Assembly (NCBI RefSeq): GCF_029023825.1
Contig: NZ_CP118957.1
Coordinates: 1,883,794 to 1,947,793 of the forward strand
Direction of reading: 5' to 3'
DNA length: 64,000 nt
Source of the DNA: Enterococcus saccharolyticus subsp. saccharolyticus
GTDB lineage: Bacteria; Bacillota; Bacilli; Lactobacillales; Enterococcaceae
The notes beneath the pieces are model-generated. The model did no database searches. It had not been told where the DNA came from and worked only from the letters and a program-made list of their open reading frames with translations. A program made the translations under genes and the position numbers. How positions within the stretch are numbered: position 1 is the first letter of the stretch; every line of letters starts with the position of its first letter. Positions 56,938 through 64,000 of this stretch are shown here, one piece after another.

Positions 56938-57689
56938 TGATTTGTCAGATAAATTTTATGACTGGCTTGTTGCGCTAAGACTTCTAGCAATGTAATCACC
57001 GGTACTTGCGTGGTAATATTTAGACTTTCACTTCTTCCGTAAATGATTTCCGGCATATAATAGGACAAATTATAATCAGAAAAACGCGCAATCGTTGAAT
57101 GTTCATCATTGGTAATACTCAAAATCGCGGCACCATATCGTTTGAATTCTTTCACTTTGTCCAGAACTTCTGGCGTTTCTCCGGACACAGATAACACAAT
57201 AACCAACGTCTGCTCTTGCAAGCGTGGTGAAACAGGCGCAAATGCATCGGTTAGACTATAACAATTTAATCCAAAATTCATGAAATAACGACTGCCATAA
57301 GTGCCTAAAATACCACTCGTTCCAATTCCTGTAAAAATAATATGGTTAGCTTTGATAATCATATCAATAGCGACATCCAATGTTTTTCGATAACTTTCTT
57401 GATTGACTTGTTTTAAAAAATTATCAATTTGAGAAGTTTCATGGTAAAAATGATCGAGATGAAACGGTGTATCTGCTGCGATTTTTTGCTTAATCGCATA
57501 TTTTAATTCTGAAAAACCTGCTAAATTTAATTTATGACACATTCGAAAAATTGTTGACGTTGAGACATGACATGCCGCAGACAATTCTCGAATTGGCATC
57601 GTGAGCACAGATTCCATATGTTTTAAAACATAGTCATACACAAGCATTTCTAAATCATTTAATGTTTTTACTTTCTCATTATCAAACAT
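56916..57689 (-). CDS. RpiR/MurR family transcriptional regulator
   Basis: 257 residues from the ATG at 57689, with AAAGGAT upstream; the longer frame to 57797 overlaps walJ and lacks a site. The helix-turn-helix reads PIRELSAACHVSTSTIFRMC then HKLNLAGFSELKYAIKQK. The SIS domain covers about residues 105-240 with HIIFTGIGTSGILGTYGSRY and LVIVLSVSGETPEVLDKVKE. It senses a sugar phosphate and should control the adjacent EIIA-EIIC-GH1 genes. Confidence 0.93.
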   Translation of the reverse strand: MFDNEKVKTLNDLEMLVYDYVLKHMESVLTMPIRELSAACHVSTSTIFRMCHKLNLAGFSELKYAIKQKIAADTPFHLDHFYHETSQIDNFLKQVNQESYRKTLDVAIDMIIKANHIIFTGIGTSGILGTYGSRYFMNFGLNCYSLTDAFAPVSPRLQEQTLVIVLSVSGETPEVLDKVKEFKRYGAAILSITNDEHSTIARFSDYNLSYYMPEIIYGRSESLNITTQVPVITLLEVLAQQASHKIYLTNQTDSAHV

Positions 57690-57735
57690 TTTTGTATCCT
57701 TTCTGAACAAAAAAGAAGAGCAGTGTGCCCTTCTT

Positions 57736-58542
57736 TTAAATGACAAATAATTCGGTTGCTTTATCTGGATCTGTATCGTACACATGAACCGTTTCACGAA
57801 CCCCTAAATCGTGTTCATACAAGACATTTTCCATCGTCATATGGGCTAATTCTTTTAAATTATTCTCACGACTAAGATGTCCTAAGTAAATTCGTTTCGT
57901 ATTATCCGTTAAAATATCGGTCATGACCAAGGCGCCATCTTCGTTTGATAAATGACCTCGATCACCTAAAATACGCTGTTTTAAATTCCATGGATAGGCA
58001 CCCATACGCAACATTTCTAAATCATGATTGCTTTCCATTAAATACGCATCTGCACCACGAATCGTTCCACGCAAATAATCGCTACAATATCCTGTATCCG
58101 TCAAGATAACAAACGACTTGCCATCTTTATAAAAACGGTAAAATTGTGGGGCAGCGGCATCATGCGAGACACCGAAACTTTCGATATCCATATCACCAAA
58201 GGTTAAAATTTTACCCATTTCAAAAATGTGTTGCTGTTCTACAGCGACATTACCGATTAACGGTGACATTGCTTGCCACGTTTTCTCATTGGCATACACA
58301 TCTAATTTGTACTTCCTCGCAAGAACGCCCACACCGTGAATATGATCGCGATGTTCGTGCGTAACTAAAATAGCATCTAGCTCTTCTGGTTTCCGCCCGA
58401 CTTCACCTAACAATGAAGTAATTTTTTTTCCGCTTAGACCAGCATCTACCAAGATTTTTTTCTTCTCGGTTTCAATAAACAACGAGTTTCCTGAACTTCC
58501 ACTTGCTAAGATGCTAATTTGAAATGCGTTTTGTTTCTCCAT
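57736..58542 (-). CDS. walJ: metallo-beta-lactamase fold protein WalJ (YycJ/VicX)
   Basis: 268 residues. QISILASGSSGNSLFIETEK starts it; metal ligands are in LVTHEHRDHIHGVGVLARK, FVILTDTGYCSDYL and ESNHDLEML. Predicted 5'-3' exonuclease-type hydrolase linked to DNA repair and to the WalRK system. Last gene of walR-walK-yycH-yycI-walJ; htrA does not follow. Confidence 0.95.
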   Translation of the reverse strand: MEKQNAFQISILASGSSGNSLFIETEKKKILVDAGLSGKKITSLLGEVGRKPEELDAILVTHEHRDHIHGVGVLARKYKLDVYANEKTWQAMSPLIGNVAVEQQHIFEMGKILTFGDMDIESFGVSHDAAAPQFYRFYKDGKSFVILTDTGYCSDYLRGTIRGADAYLMESNHDLEMLRMGAYPWNLKQRILGDRGHLSNEDGALVMTDILTDNTKRIYLGHLSRENNLKELAHMTMENVLYEHDLGVRETVHVYDTDPDKATELFVI

Positions 58543-58595
58543 TGCGTGTGACTTCCTCTCTAAGTTTAAACATTGAATCCATTATACCTATCTTT

Positions 58596-59459
58596 TTACG
58601 TATTTTCCACTGTGCGCACGGTTGTATTTGTAATAATTCGATTCGTTAAAGCGTTCACTCGTTCAATTTGAACCGTTTCATCAGGTGTTTCAATCGCAAC
58701 AAACCAAGCCGGCACATAGACATTTTTCCCACGTACTTTTAAAGTTAAGGTGTACGCGAGTTGTTGCCATTTTAATGTGGCATTGCTAGGAATTTTATTA
58801 TTGATGTATAACGTATTCACCGCATCTTCTTCCGAATATAAGGTCATCGCTTCACGCAATGGTGTTAAATGATCGACATGCGTTTGGGTATAACTCACTA
58901 CTGTCAATAAATCGTCTTCTTTACGAACCGTAATTCCTAAACGACTGGATGTATCATTAATAGGAATACCTTCATAGGTTTGGGCCGCAAATAATTCTAT
59001 ATAATCACCGTCTAAACGATCCCATTCTGGAATATACGTATATTCTTTTTGAAACATCAAATTATTGGTTCGTTCAAAGTAATTTTGTAACATATCAGTC
59101 ATACGACCATTATTCCGTAAATAAGCCCCATCATTGACCACATGATTTAAAACAGCACCGTCCATTGTTGTTTGACCATTTACCAACTCCGAATCGGTTC
59201 CATTTGCCCGTTCTTTTTCCATTTGTTCATCCATATTGGTGGGTTCGGCACTTAAATAGTAGCCAAGTATTTTTTCTTTGGAAAACTTTCCTTCCGACTT
59301 AATATTTTCAGATGCTAAACGTTGTTCAATCGGAATTTTTTGATTGGAACGAGACACAATGTTCTGCTCCGAGCGCGCTTCTCGATAAATACTGATGAGA
59401 AAGATATTTACCCCAAGAAAAGCTAAGAAAAAAATCCATTCGATTCGTTTAAAATCCAT
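58596..59459 (-). CDS. yycI: WalRK regulatory protein YycI
   Basis: 287 residues with a single N-terminal membrane anchor (about residues 9-25) and a large extracytoplasmic domain. LGITVRKEDDLLTVVSYTQT and PAWFVAIETPDETVQIERVN match the YycI C-terminal domain. It works with YycH to restrain or tune the WalK kinase at the membrane. Its start overlaps the end of yycH by 11 bases. Confidence 0.92.
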   Translation of the reverse strand: MDFKRIEWIFFLAFLGVNIFLISIYREARSEQNIVSRSNQKIPIEQRLASENIKSEGKFSKEKILGYYLSAEPTNMDEQMEKERANGTDSELVNGQTTMDGAVLNHVVNDGAYLRNNGRMTDMLQNYFERTNNLMFQKEYTYIPEWDRLDGDYIELFAAQTYEGIPINDTSSRLGITVRKEDDLLTVVSYTQTHVDHLTPLREAMTLYSEEDAVNTLYINNKIPSNATLKWQQLAYTLTLKVRGKNVYVPAWFVAIETPDETVQIERVNALTNRIITNTTVRTVENT

Positions 59460-60771
59460 TTTTCTCCCCGCTTTCTGCTAAATGCGTTAACAACTGTGCA
59501 TAACTATACCATGTATTATCGTATTGAATGTACCAATTTGGTTCCAAATCGACGACACCTGTATCTTGGATATTTTTCCAACCATAACCGATTAAAATCA
59601 TTTCTAGTTTGTCATATTGCGCGCCATGTGCATATAAATTTTGTACAACATCATAACTCGCAGGTAAGGTCACTTCTCGATCTGACGGAATAGGTACTTG
59701 AATGGTATTTAAATTCGCTTTAATTTCAATATTTTTTTGATTAACTTGCCCATTTTCGCTAAAACGAACCGTCATTTTCCCTTCCGCTTTATCACTAAAT
59801 ACAGGAAAGCCTTCGACAAAAATACGGTAATCAGAGGTATTTTTCGTTTGGTCGAATAATCGCAACGAACCATAATTGGTCCCTAAGCCTCGAATATAGT
59901 CATAACTTTTTGCATAGCTGTCAAATTGACTATCGGTACGAATGACACTCCGAAAATCAATTTGTTGCTGTTCTTGCTGAATAGTCATTGACTCGGTGCC
60001 ATCATAAAAATTTAGATTTGCGGTGCCATCATTGCTGCGAACGTTTTTGGGATTACTGAAAAAAGAATCCCGAAAAACCGTATACGGACGTGTCGAAGAA
60101 ATGTAACTATACATCTTTAAAGTGATTGGTTCATTTGTATAGTATTGATACAAACTATATTGCGGATCACGAAAAACATCGATCCACACTGCAGCATTAT
60201 TTTTAATGGTATGCTTAAATTCATTCATACCAGTGACCACATTTGCTTCTAAAACAGTCAATTTATTACGATTTAAAAAACGAATTTTTTCTTTATTAAA
60301 ATCAATTTGAATCCGTAAAAAACCTGTTTCTGCTTTCATTTCATCTGGCATTGGAATCGTTACATGAAAGGTATCCAAATACGATTGAATCGGAAAAGCG
60401 GCTGCATAAACCAATTCGACGCCTTCATCTAGTTGCGTTTGGGCGATAAAATCATCTACAGAGTCGTAAGTTTTACTATACGCTGTTTCAAACTGGGCAT
60501 CAGCAATATTGGTTTGGAATTTTTTAATCAGACTTTCGGTATTCGTTTCAGCAATCGTTTCTTTTTCAATTCGCGTCAAACGCAAAGGTAAAAAAATCTC
60601 CGAAGCTTCTTTGACGTTCAATTCAGCTTGTGACTCACTCTCGACTTCATTGACTAAGGTGGTCTTTGTTGCTGGGCTCCACCAGATAAGGTACGACAGG
60701 TAAAAACTCAACGCAATCATCATACATAAGGCAAATCGGACCATTCTTTCTGTGATTTTCATTCCCACCAA
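59449..60771 (-). CDS. yycH: WalRK regulatory protein YycH
   Basis: 440 residues. One N-terminal membrane helix (about residues 10-28, ending SYLIWW) and a long outer domain with LPLRLTRIEKETIAETNTES and the later YDYIRGLGTNYGSLRLFD typical of YycH. It interacts with YycI and WalK. Start overlaps the walK stop by 13 bases. Confidence 0.92.
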   Translation of the reverse strand: MVGMKITERMVRFALCMMIALSFYLSYLIWWSPATKTTLVNEVESESQAELNVKEASEIFLPLRLTRIEKETIAETNTESLIKKFQTNIADAQFETAYSKTYDSVDDFIAQTQLDEGVELVYAAAFPIQSYLDTFHVTIPMPDEMKAETGFLRIQIDFNKEKIRFLNRNKLTVLEANVVTGMNEFKHTIKNNAAVWIDVFRDPQYSLYQYYTNEPITLKMYSYISSTRPYTVFRDSFFSNPKNVRSNDGTANLNFYDGTESMTIQQEQQQIDFRSVIRTDSQFDSYAKSYDYIRGLGTNYGSLRLFDQTKNTSDYRIFVEGFPVFSDKAEGKMTVRFSENGQVNQKNIEIKANLNTIQVPIPSDREVTLPASYDVVQNLYAHGAQYDKLEMILIGYGWKNIQDTGVVDLEPNWYIQYDNTWYSYAQLLTHLAESGEKNGF

Positions 60772-62591
60772 TCCTCCTCATAAGGTTCATATGGTAAGCT
60801 AATGAAGAACGTTGAGCCAACGTTTTCACGACTTTCTGCCCAGATTGTACCACCATGCGCTTTCAAGACTTCACGAGAAATGGCTAAACCAAGCCCTGTT
60901 CCACCTTGTTTGCGCGCACGAGCTTTATCGACACGATAGAAACGATCAAAAATTTTCGTTAAATCTTTTTTCGGAATACCTAATCCTTGGTCGGTCACAC
61001 TTAAAATAATATTGTTGTGTGTTTCAACCAAACGAACAGTAATCACACCGCCATCGGGTGAATACTTAATGGCATTATTCATGATATTATCAATAACTTG
61101 AATCATTCGGTCAGTATCAACTTCTAACCATAACTCACGTTTTGTAAATTCACGGCGAATTACGTAACTCTTTTCATGGTTTGTGACCATCATGTCAAAA
61201 CGATCCAAAACAAAATGAACCAACTCTTTAAAGTTAATAAATTCTAATTGTAACCCAGCATTGCCACTATCCATTCGCGAAAGATTCAACAAATCATTAA
61301 TCATCCGAATCATCCGATCGGTCTCATCTAGCGTTACTTTCAAGAAGCTAGGTGCAATATCGGGATCTTGCCAGGCGCCTTCATTTAAAGCTTCAATATA
61401 ACTACGCATACTCGTTAACGGCGTGCGCAACTCATGTGAGACATTGGAAACAAATTCACGACGTTCTTGTTCCGTTTTTTCTTGTTCAGTGACATCATGT
61501 AGGACTGCGACCAAACCAGAAATAAATCCTGATTCACGACGAATCATTGAAAAATCAACCCGCAAGATTAAATTTCCTAAACTCAAATCATTGGATGGAC
61601 GTTCCAGCAAAATTTCATCTGGATTTTCCAATAATTTACGCAAGGTATAGTCTTCTTCCATTTCAAATAAGGTTAGAATCGACTGACCAATTGCCTCTTC
61701 TTGTTTGACATTTAATAACGACAAAGCCATTTCATTGATGGTGATAACTTTTCCTCGTCGGTCAGTCGCCACCACTCCATCTGTCATATGGGCTAACACG
61801 CTATTCAGTCGATTTCGTTCCGATTCCATCGCTTCTTGCGTTTCTTCAATACGCTCAGCCAGTTGGTTAAATGATTCGGCTAATTGACCAAGCTCATCGC
61901 GCCCTTTAACTTCTACTTTATGACTATAATCCCCTTTCGCAATCCGTAATGCTTGTTCACGCATTTCCCCAATCGGTTGGGTAATCGAACGGGCAACTAA
62001 GACGGCGACCAACATGGAAATCATCGCCGCAATGACAGATGCTGTAACAAAAATAAACGCAATATTATTAATTTCATTATACTTTTGTTCAAGATTACTT
62101 TTCACATAAAGTATACCAATCACCGTATCTCCGGCAGATTGAATTACTTGAACATTAATTTGTACCCGATCGCCTGTCGAATCATCAATAGCGGTGATAT
62201 TTTTATTGGCGAAATCATTGATATACGGATCTTCATTTTTCTTACCAATTGAATTACGATCACTAACATTGGTTGTAGCTCGAATAATACTTTTTTGATC
62301 GACCACTTTCATTTCAACAATATCTGGCGAATCACTATTATCTAAGACCCGCTGAATTTCGCTATCGATTTGCTGACTATTCGACCCATCTTGTCCTAAG
62401 TAATTTCCCAAAGTTCCAGCCAGTGTCTCGACTTGGGAATTCATACCTGTTTTAAAACTCTCAATAGTTGAACGTTCCAATCCGCGAATAAAATACGCCC
62501 CGATAATCTCGATTGAAATTAACAAAATCAAGATAAATGTCAGGGCGATTTTAAAGTTCACTGATTGAAAAAAGCGAACTTTATTCTTCAT
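60759..62591 (-). CDS. walK: sensor histidine kinase WalK
   Basis: 610 residues. Membrane helices at about 14-34 and 178-201 bracket an outer PAS-like domain; HAMP at 202-255; PAS at about 260-370; HisKA with the phosphorylated His386 (FVSNVSHELRTPLTSM); ATPase domain from about 480 with NAIKYSPDGG and GLGIPKKDLTKIFDRFY, GGTGLGLAIS. It governs wall growth and cell-wall hydrolases through WalR, the essential two-component pathway. Confidence 0.97.
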   Translation of the reverse strand: MKNKVRFFQSVNFKIALTFILILLISIEIIGAYFIRGLERSTIESFKTGMNSQVETLAGTLGNYLGQDGSNSQQIDSEIQRVLDNSDSPDIVEMKVVDQKSIIRATTNVSDRNSIGKKNEDPYINDFANKNITAIDDSTGDRVQINVQVIQSAGDTVIGILYVKSNLEQKYNEINNIAFIFVTASVIAAMISMLVAVLVARSITQPIGEMREQALRIAKGDYSHKVEVKGRDELGQLAESFNQLAERIEETQEAMESERNRLNSVLAHMTDGVVATDRRGKVITINEMALSLLNVKQEEAIGQSILTLFEMEEDYTLRKLLENPDEILLERPSNDLSLGNLILRVDFSMIRRESGFISGLVAVLHDVTEQEKTEQERREFVSNVSHELRTPLTSMRSYIEALNEGAWQDPDIAPSFLKVTLDETDRMIRMINDLLNLSRMDSGNAGLQLEFINFKELVHFVLDRFDMMVTNHEKSYVIRREFTKRELWLEVDTDRMIQVIDNIMNNAIKYSPDGGVITVRLVETHNNIILSVTDQGLGIPKKDLTKIFDRFYRVDKARARKQGGTGLGLAISREVLKAHGGTIWAESRENVGSTFFISLPYEPYEEDWWE

Positions 62592-62597
62592 ACATGC

Positions 62598-63302
62598 TTA
62601 CTCCTGTTCCGGATTGCGTAGGTAATATCCTACGCCACGGCGTGTCACCAAATAATTTGGATGACTTGGATTGTCTTCAATTTTTTCACGTAATCGACGG
62701 ACTGTTACATCGACTGTACGTACATCACCAAAATAATCATAGCCCCACACAGTTTGTAAAAGATGTTCGCGTGTCATTACTTGCCCAATATGTTTGGCTA
62801 AATAATGGAGTAATTCAAATTCACGATGGGTTAATTCAATAGCAGAACCATATTTGGTTACCATATAAGCATCTGGGTGAATCGTTAAATCGCCGATGGA
62901 TAATTCAGTGTTGACTGGTTCTTCGACTTCTTTGCCAGCAGAAGAGCCTCGACGTAAATTTGCTTTGACACGAGCCACCAATTCACGATTGGAAAATGGT
63001 TTGGTTACGTAGTCATCTGCGCCTAGTTCTAAGCCAAGAACTTTATCAATTTCTGAATCTTTAGCAGTCACCATAATAATTGGCATGTCATACGTTTTAC
63101 GAACTTCGCGTGCTACTTCTAAACCATCCATTTTTGGTAACATTAAATCAAGTAAGATTAAATCTGGCTCAATTTCGTTCACTTTTTCAAGTGCCTCTTC
63201 GCCATCATACGCTGTATATACCTCGTAACCTTCTTTTGTAAGATTAAACTTGACAATATCTGAGATTGGTTTTTCATCATCTACAACTAATATTTTTTTC
63301 AC
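62598..63302 (-). CDS. walR: response regulator WalR
   Basis: 234 residues. Receiver domain with [19 protein letters not shown], phosphoacceptor Asp52 in [20 protein letters not shown] and [12 protein letters not shown]. The OmpR-type winged helix follows with [16 protein letters not shown] and [15 protein letters not shown], ending GVGYYLR. Six bases before walK. Its 163-base upstream gap holds a TATAAT-like -10 on the minus strand. Confidence 0.97.
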   Translation of the reverse strand: MKKILVVDDEKPISDIVKFNLTKEGYEVYTAYDGEEALEKVNEIEPDLILLDLMLPKMDGLEVAREVRKTYDMPIIMVTAKDSEIDKVLGLELGADDYVTKPFSNRELVARVKANLRRGSSAGKEVEEPVNTELSIGDLTIHPDAYMVTKYGSAIELTHREFELLHYLAKHIGQVMTREHLLQTVWGYDYFGDVRTVDVTVRRLREKIEDNPSHPNYLVTRRGVGYYLRNPEQE

Positions 63303-63429
63303 AAAAAAGTCACCTCGTTTTTTATTTATTACGCGCTCACATCTTGACTATCGTACCCATTATACATGATTTTGCGGATGGTTTCATTAAAACACATTTT
63401 GCTCCTTTTTTTCTAAAGTGTTTCTTATC

Positions 63430-63456
63430 AAAAAAACAGACTCAAAATTGAGTCTG
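63430..63456 (-). terminator. terminator of the degV-type gene
   Basis: CAGACTCAA (63437-63445) pairs with TTGAGTCTG (63448-63456); the A run at 63430-63436 gives the U tail. Confidence 0.82.
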
Positions 63457-63464
63457 CACGTCGG

Positions 63465-64000
63465 TTAATCTAATAATTGAACCCCTATTCCTAAAAGTCC
63501 AGGTCCAGTATGCACAACCAATGCGGGTGAAATAGGGCCAAATAAGACGGATTCAGCTTGTGGAAACGTTTGTTGGACAAATTCACATAACCATTTACCT
63601 TCTTCCATCGCATCACCTTGGGCTACAGCGACACGGAACGAAGGATGATCACCAACGAATTCTTTCACCAAACGAACCATATTTTCTAAACTTTTTTTGC
63701 GTCCACGTGTTTTAGCAACGGTATGGTAGACACCTTCTTCATTACAAGAAATGGTAGGATTTAACTTTAAGGCGGTACCAACTAAAGAGGTGACTAAACC
63801 AATCCGTCCACCTTTTTGTAAATACTCTAACGTTGCCACATTAAAATATACTTTTGATTCCGTAACTTTTTTCTCCAAATGAGCAATTAATTCAGACCAT
63901 CCCATTCCTTGGTCAATTAATTCTGCGGCATGAATCGCTTGTAATCCAGCACCAATCCCAATGCTTTTCGTATCTAAGACATAGACGTCCATTGTCTGTT
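63465..64000 (-). CDS. DegV family fatty-acid-binding protein (partial)
   Basis: The C-terminal part, about 177 codons, reaching the window edge; the N-terminal domain is outside. VYVLDTKSIGIGAGLQAIHA, LEYLQKGGRIGLVTSLVGT and LKLNPTISCNEEGVYHTVAK are typical DegV blocks. The family binds fatty acids and, as FakB, delivers them to the FakA kinase for phospholipid synthesis. Likely a separate unit from walR, which lies downstream. Confidence 0.9.
   Translation of the reverse strand, partial: QTMDVYVLDTKSIGIGAGLQAIHAAELIDQGMGWSELIAHLEKKVTESKVYFNVATLEYLQKGGRIGLVTSLVGTALKLNPTISCNEEGVYHTVAKTRGRKKSLENMVRLVKEFVGDHPSFRVAVAQGDAMEEGKWLCEFVQQTFPQAESVLFGPISPALVVHTGPGLLGIGVQLLD

Overview
The window is a 64 kb piece of a low-GC Firmicute chromosome, best read as Enterococcus or a close relative. 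Reasons: the walR-walK-yycH-yycI-walJ order, an ireB-ruvX-DUF1292 operon, rex, potABCD, split coaB/coaC, T-box leaders, a CIRCE-controlled groESL operon and strong AGGAGG ribosome sites. No rRNA, tRNA or CRISPR array was seen. Most of the window is ordinary housekeeping and transport genes; the accessory or decaying parts are at 2.0-2.4, 5.1-7.7, 17.4-19.1, 20.8-21.6 and 25.1-26.0 kb.

Layout. 0-5 kb: a polyphosphate polymerase-like VTC gene with its DUF4956 partner (cut by the window edge), a small uracil-DNA-glycosylase-like enzyme, a broken MFS transporter beside a MarR regulator, a methyltransferase, and metQ behind a T-box leader. 5.1-7.7 kb: a small degenerate integrative element. It is bounded by a 19-bp direct repeat that is the 3' end of the DUF1292 gene, keeps the C-terminus of a tyrosine integrase, and carries a secreted toxin-like protein followed by a candidate immunity gene. 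7.7-16.5 kb: DUF1292/ruvX/ireB, a thioredoxin-like protein, rex, an ABC-F protein, a C39-like protein lacking the catalytic cysteine, ald, a MerR-TipAS regulator with a classical 19-bp-spacer promoter, and a MATE pump.

16.5-26 kb: a racemase; a scar of four C-terminal gene fragments (lacD, rpiR-type, GH4 glycosidase, SDR) joined head to head in two pairs; an FMN reductase and divergent TetR gene with palindromic operators; IS256 and IS3 remnants with internal deletions; and an SsuABC-type ABC transporter behind a second T-box. 26-33 kb: potABCD; a quinone-oxidoreductase-like gene, coaB, coaC and an ECF S-component (probable pantothenate/CoA unit). 33-44 kb: murB, an oxidoreductase, a DEDDh exonuclease, GNAT/tsaE, pta, ung, HAD and LURP-one proteins, nrdI plus a LysR regulator, and an LTA-synthase-family protein. 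44-53 kb: nadE-pncB NAD salvage, a HAD phosphatase, a PAS-GGDEF-HD-GYP protein (unexpected in this group) and groES-groEL. 53-64 kb: a CPBP protease, an RpiR-controlled beta-glucoside PTS operon lacking EIIB, the complete walRK operon without htrA, and a partial DegV protein.

The most interesting system is the 5.1-7.7 kb element with its toxin/immunity-like pair. Next come the c-di-GMP-type protein, the T-box-controlled sulfonate-type transporter, the pseudo-C39 protein and the head-to-head deletion scars. All functional calls are from reading sequence motifs; no database search was run.
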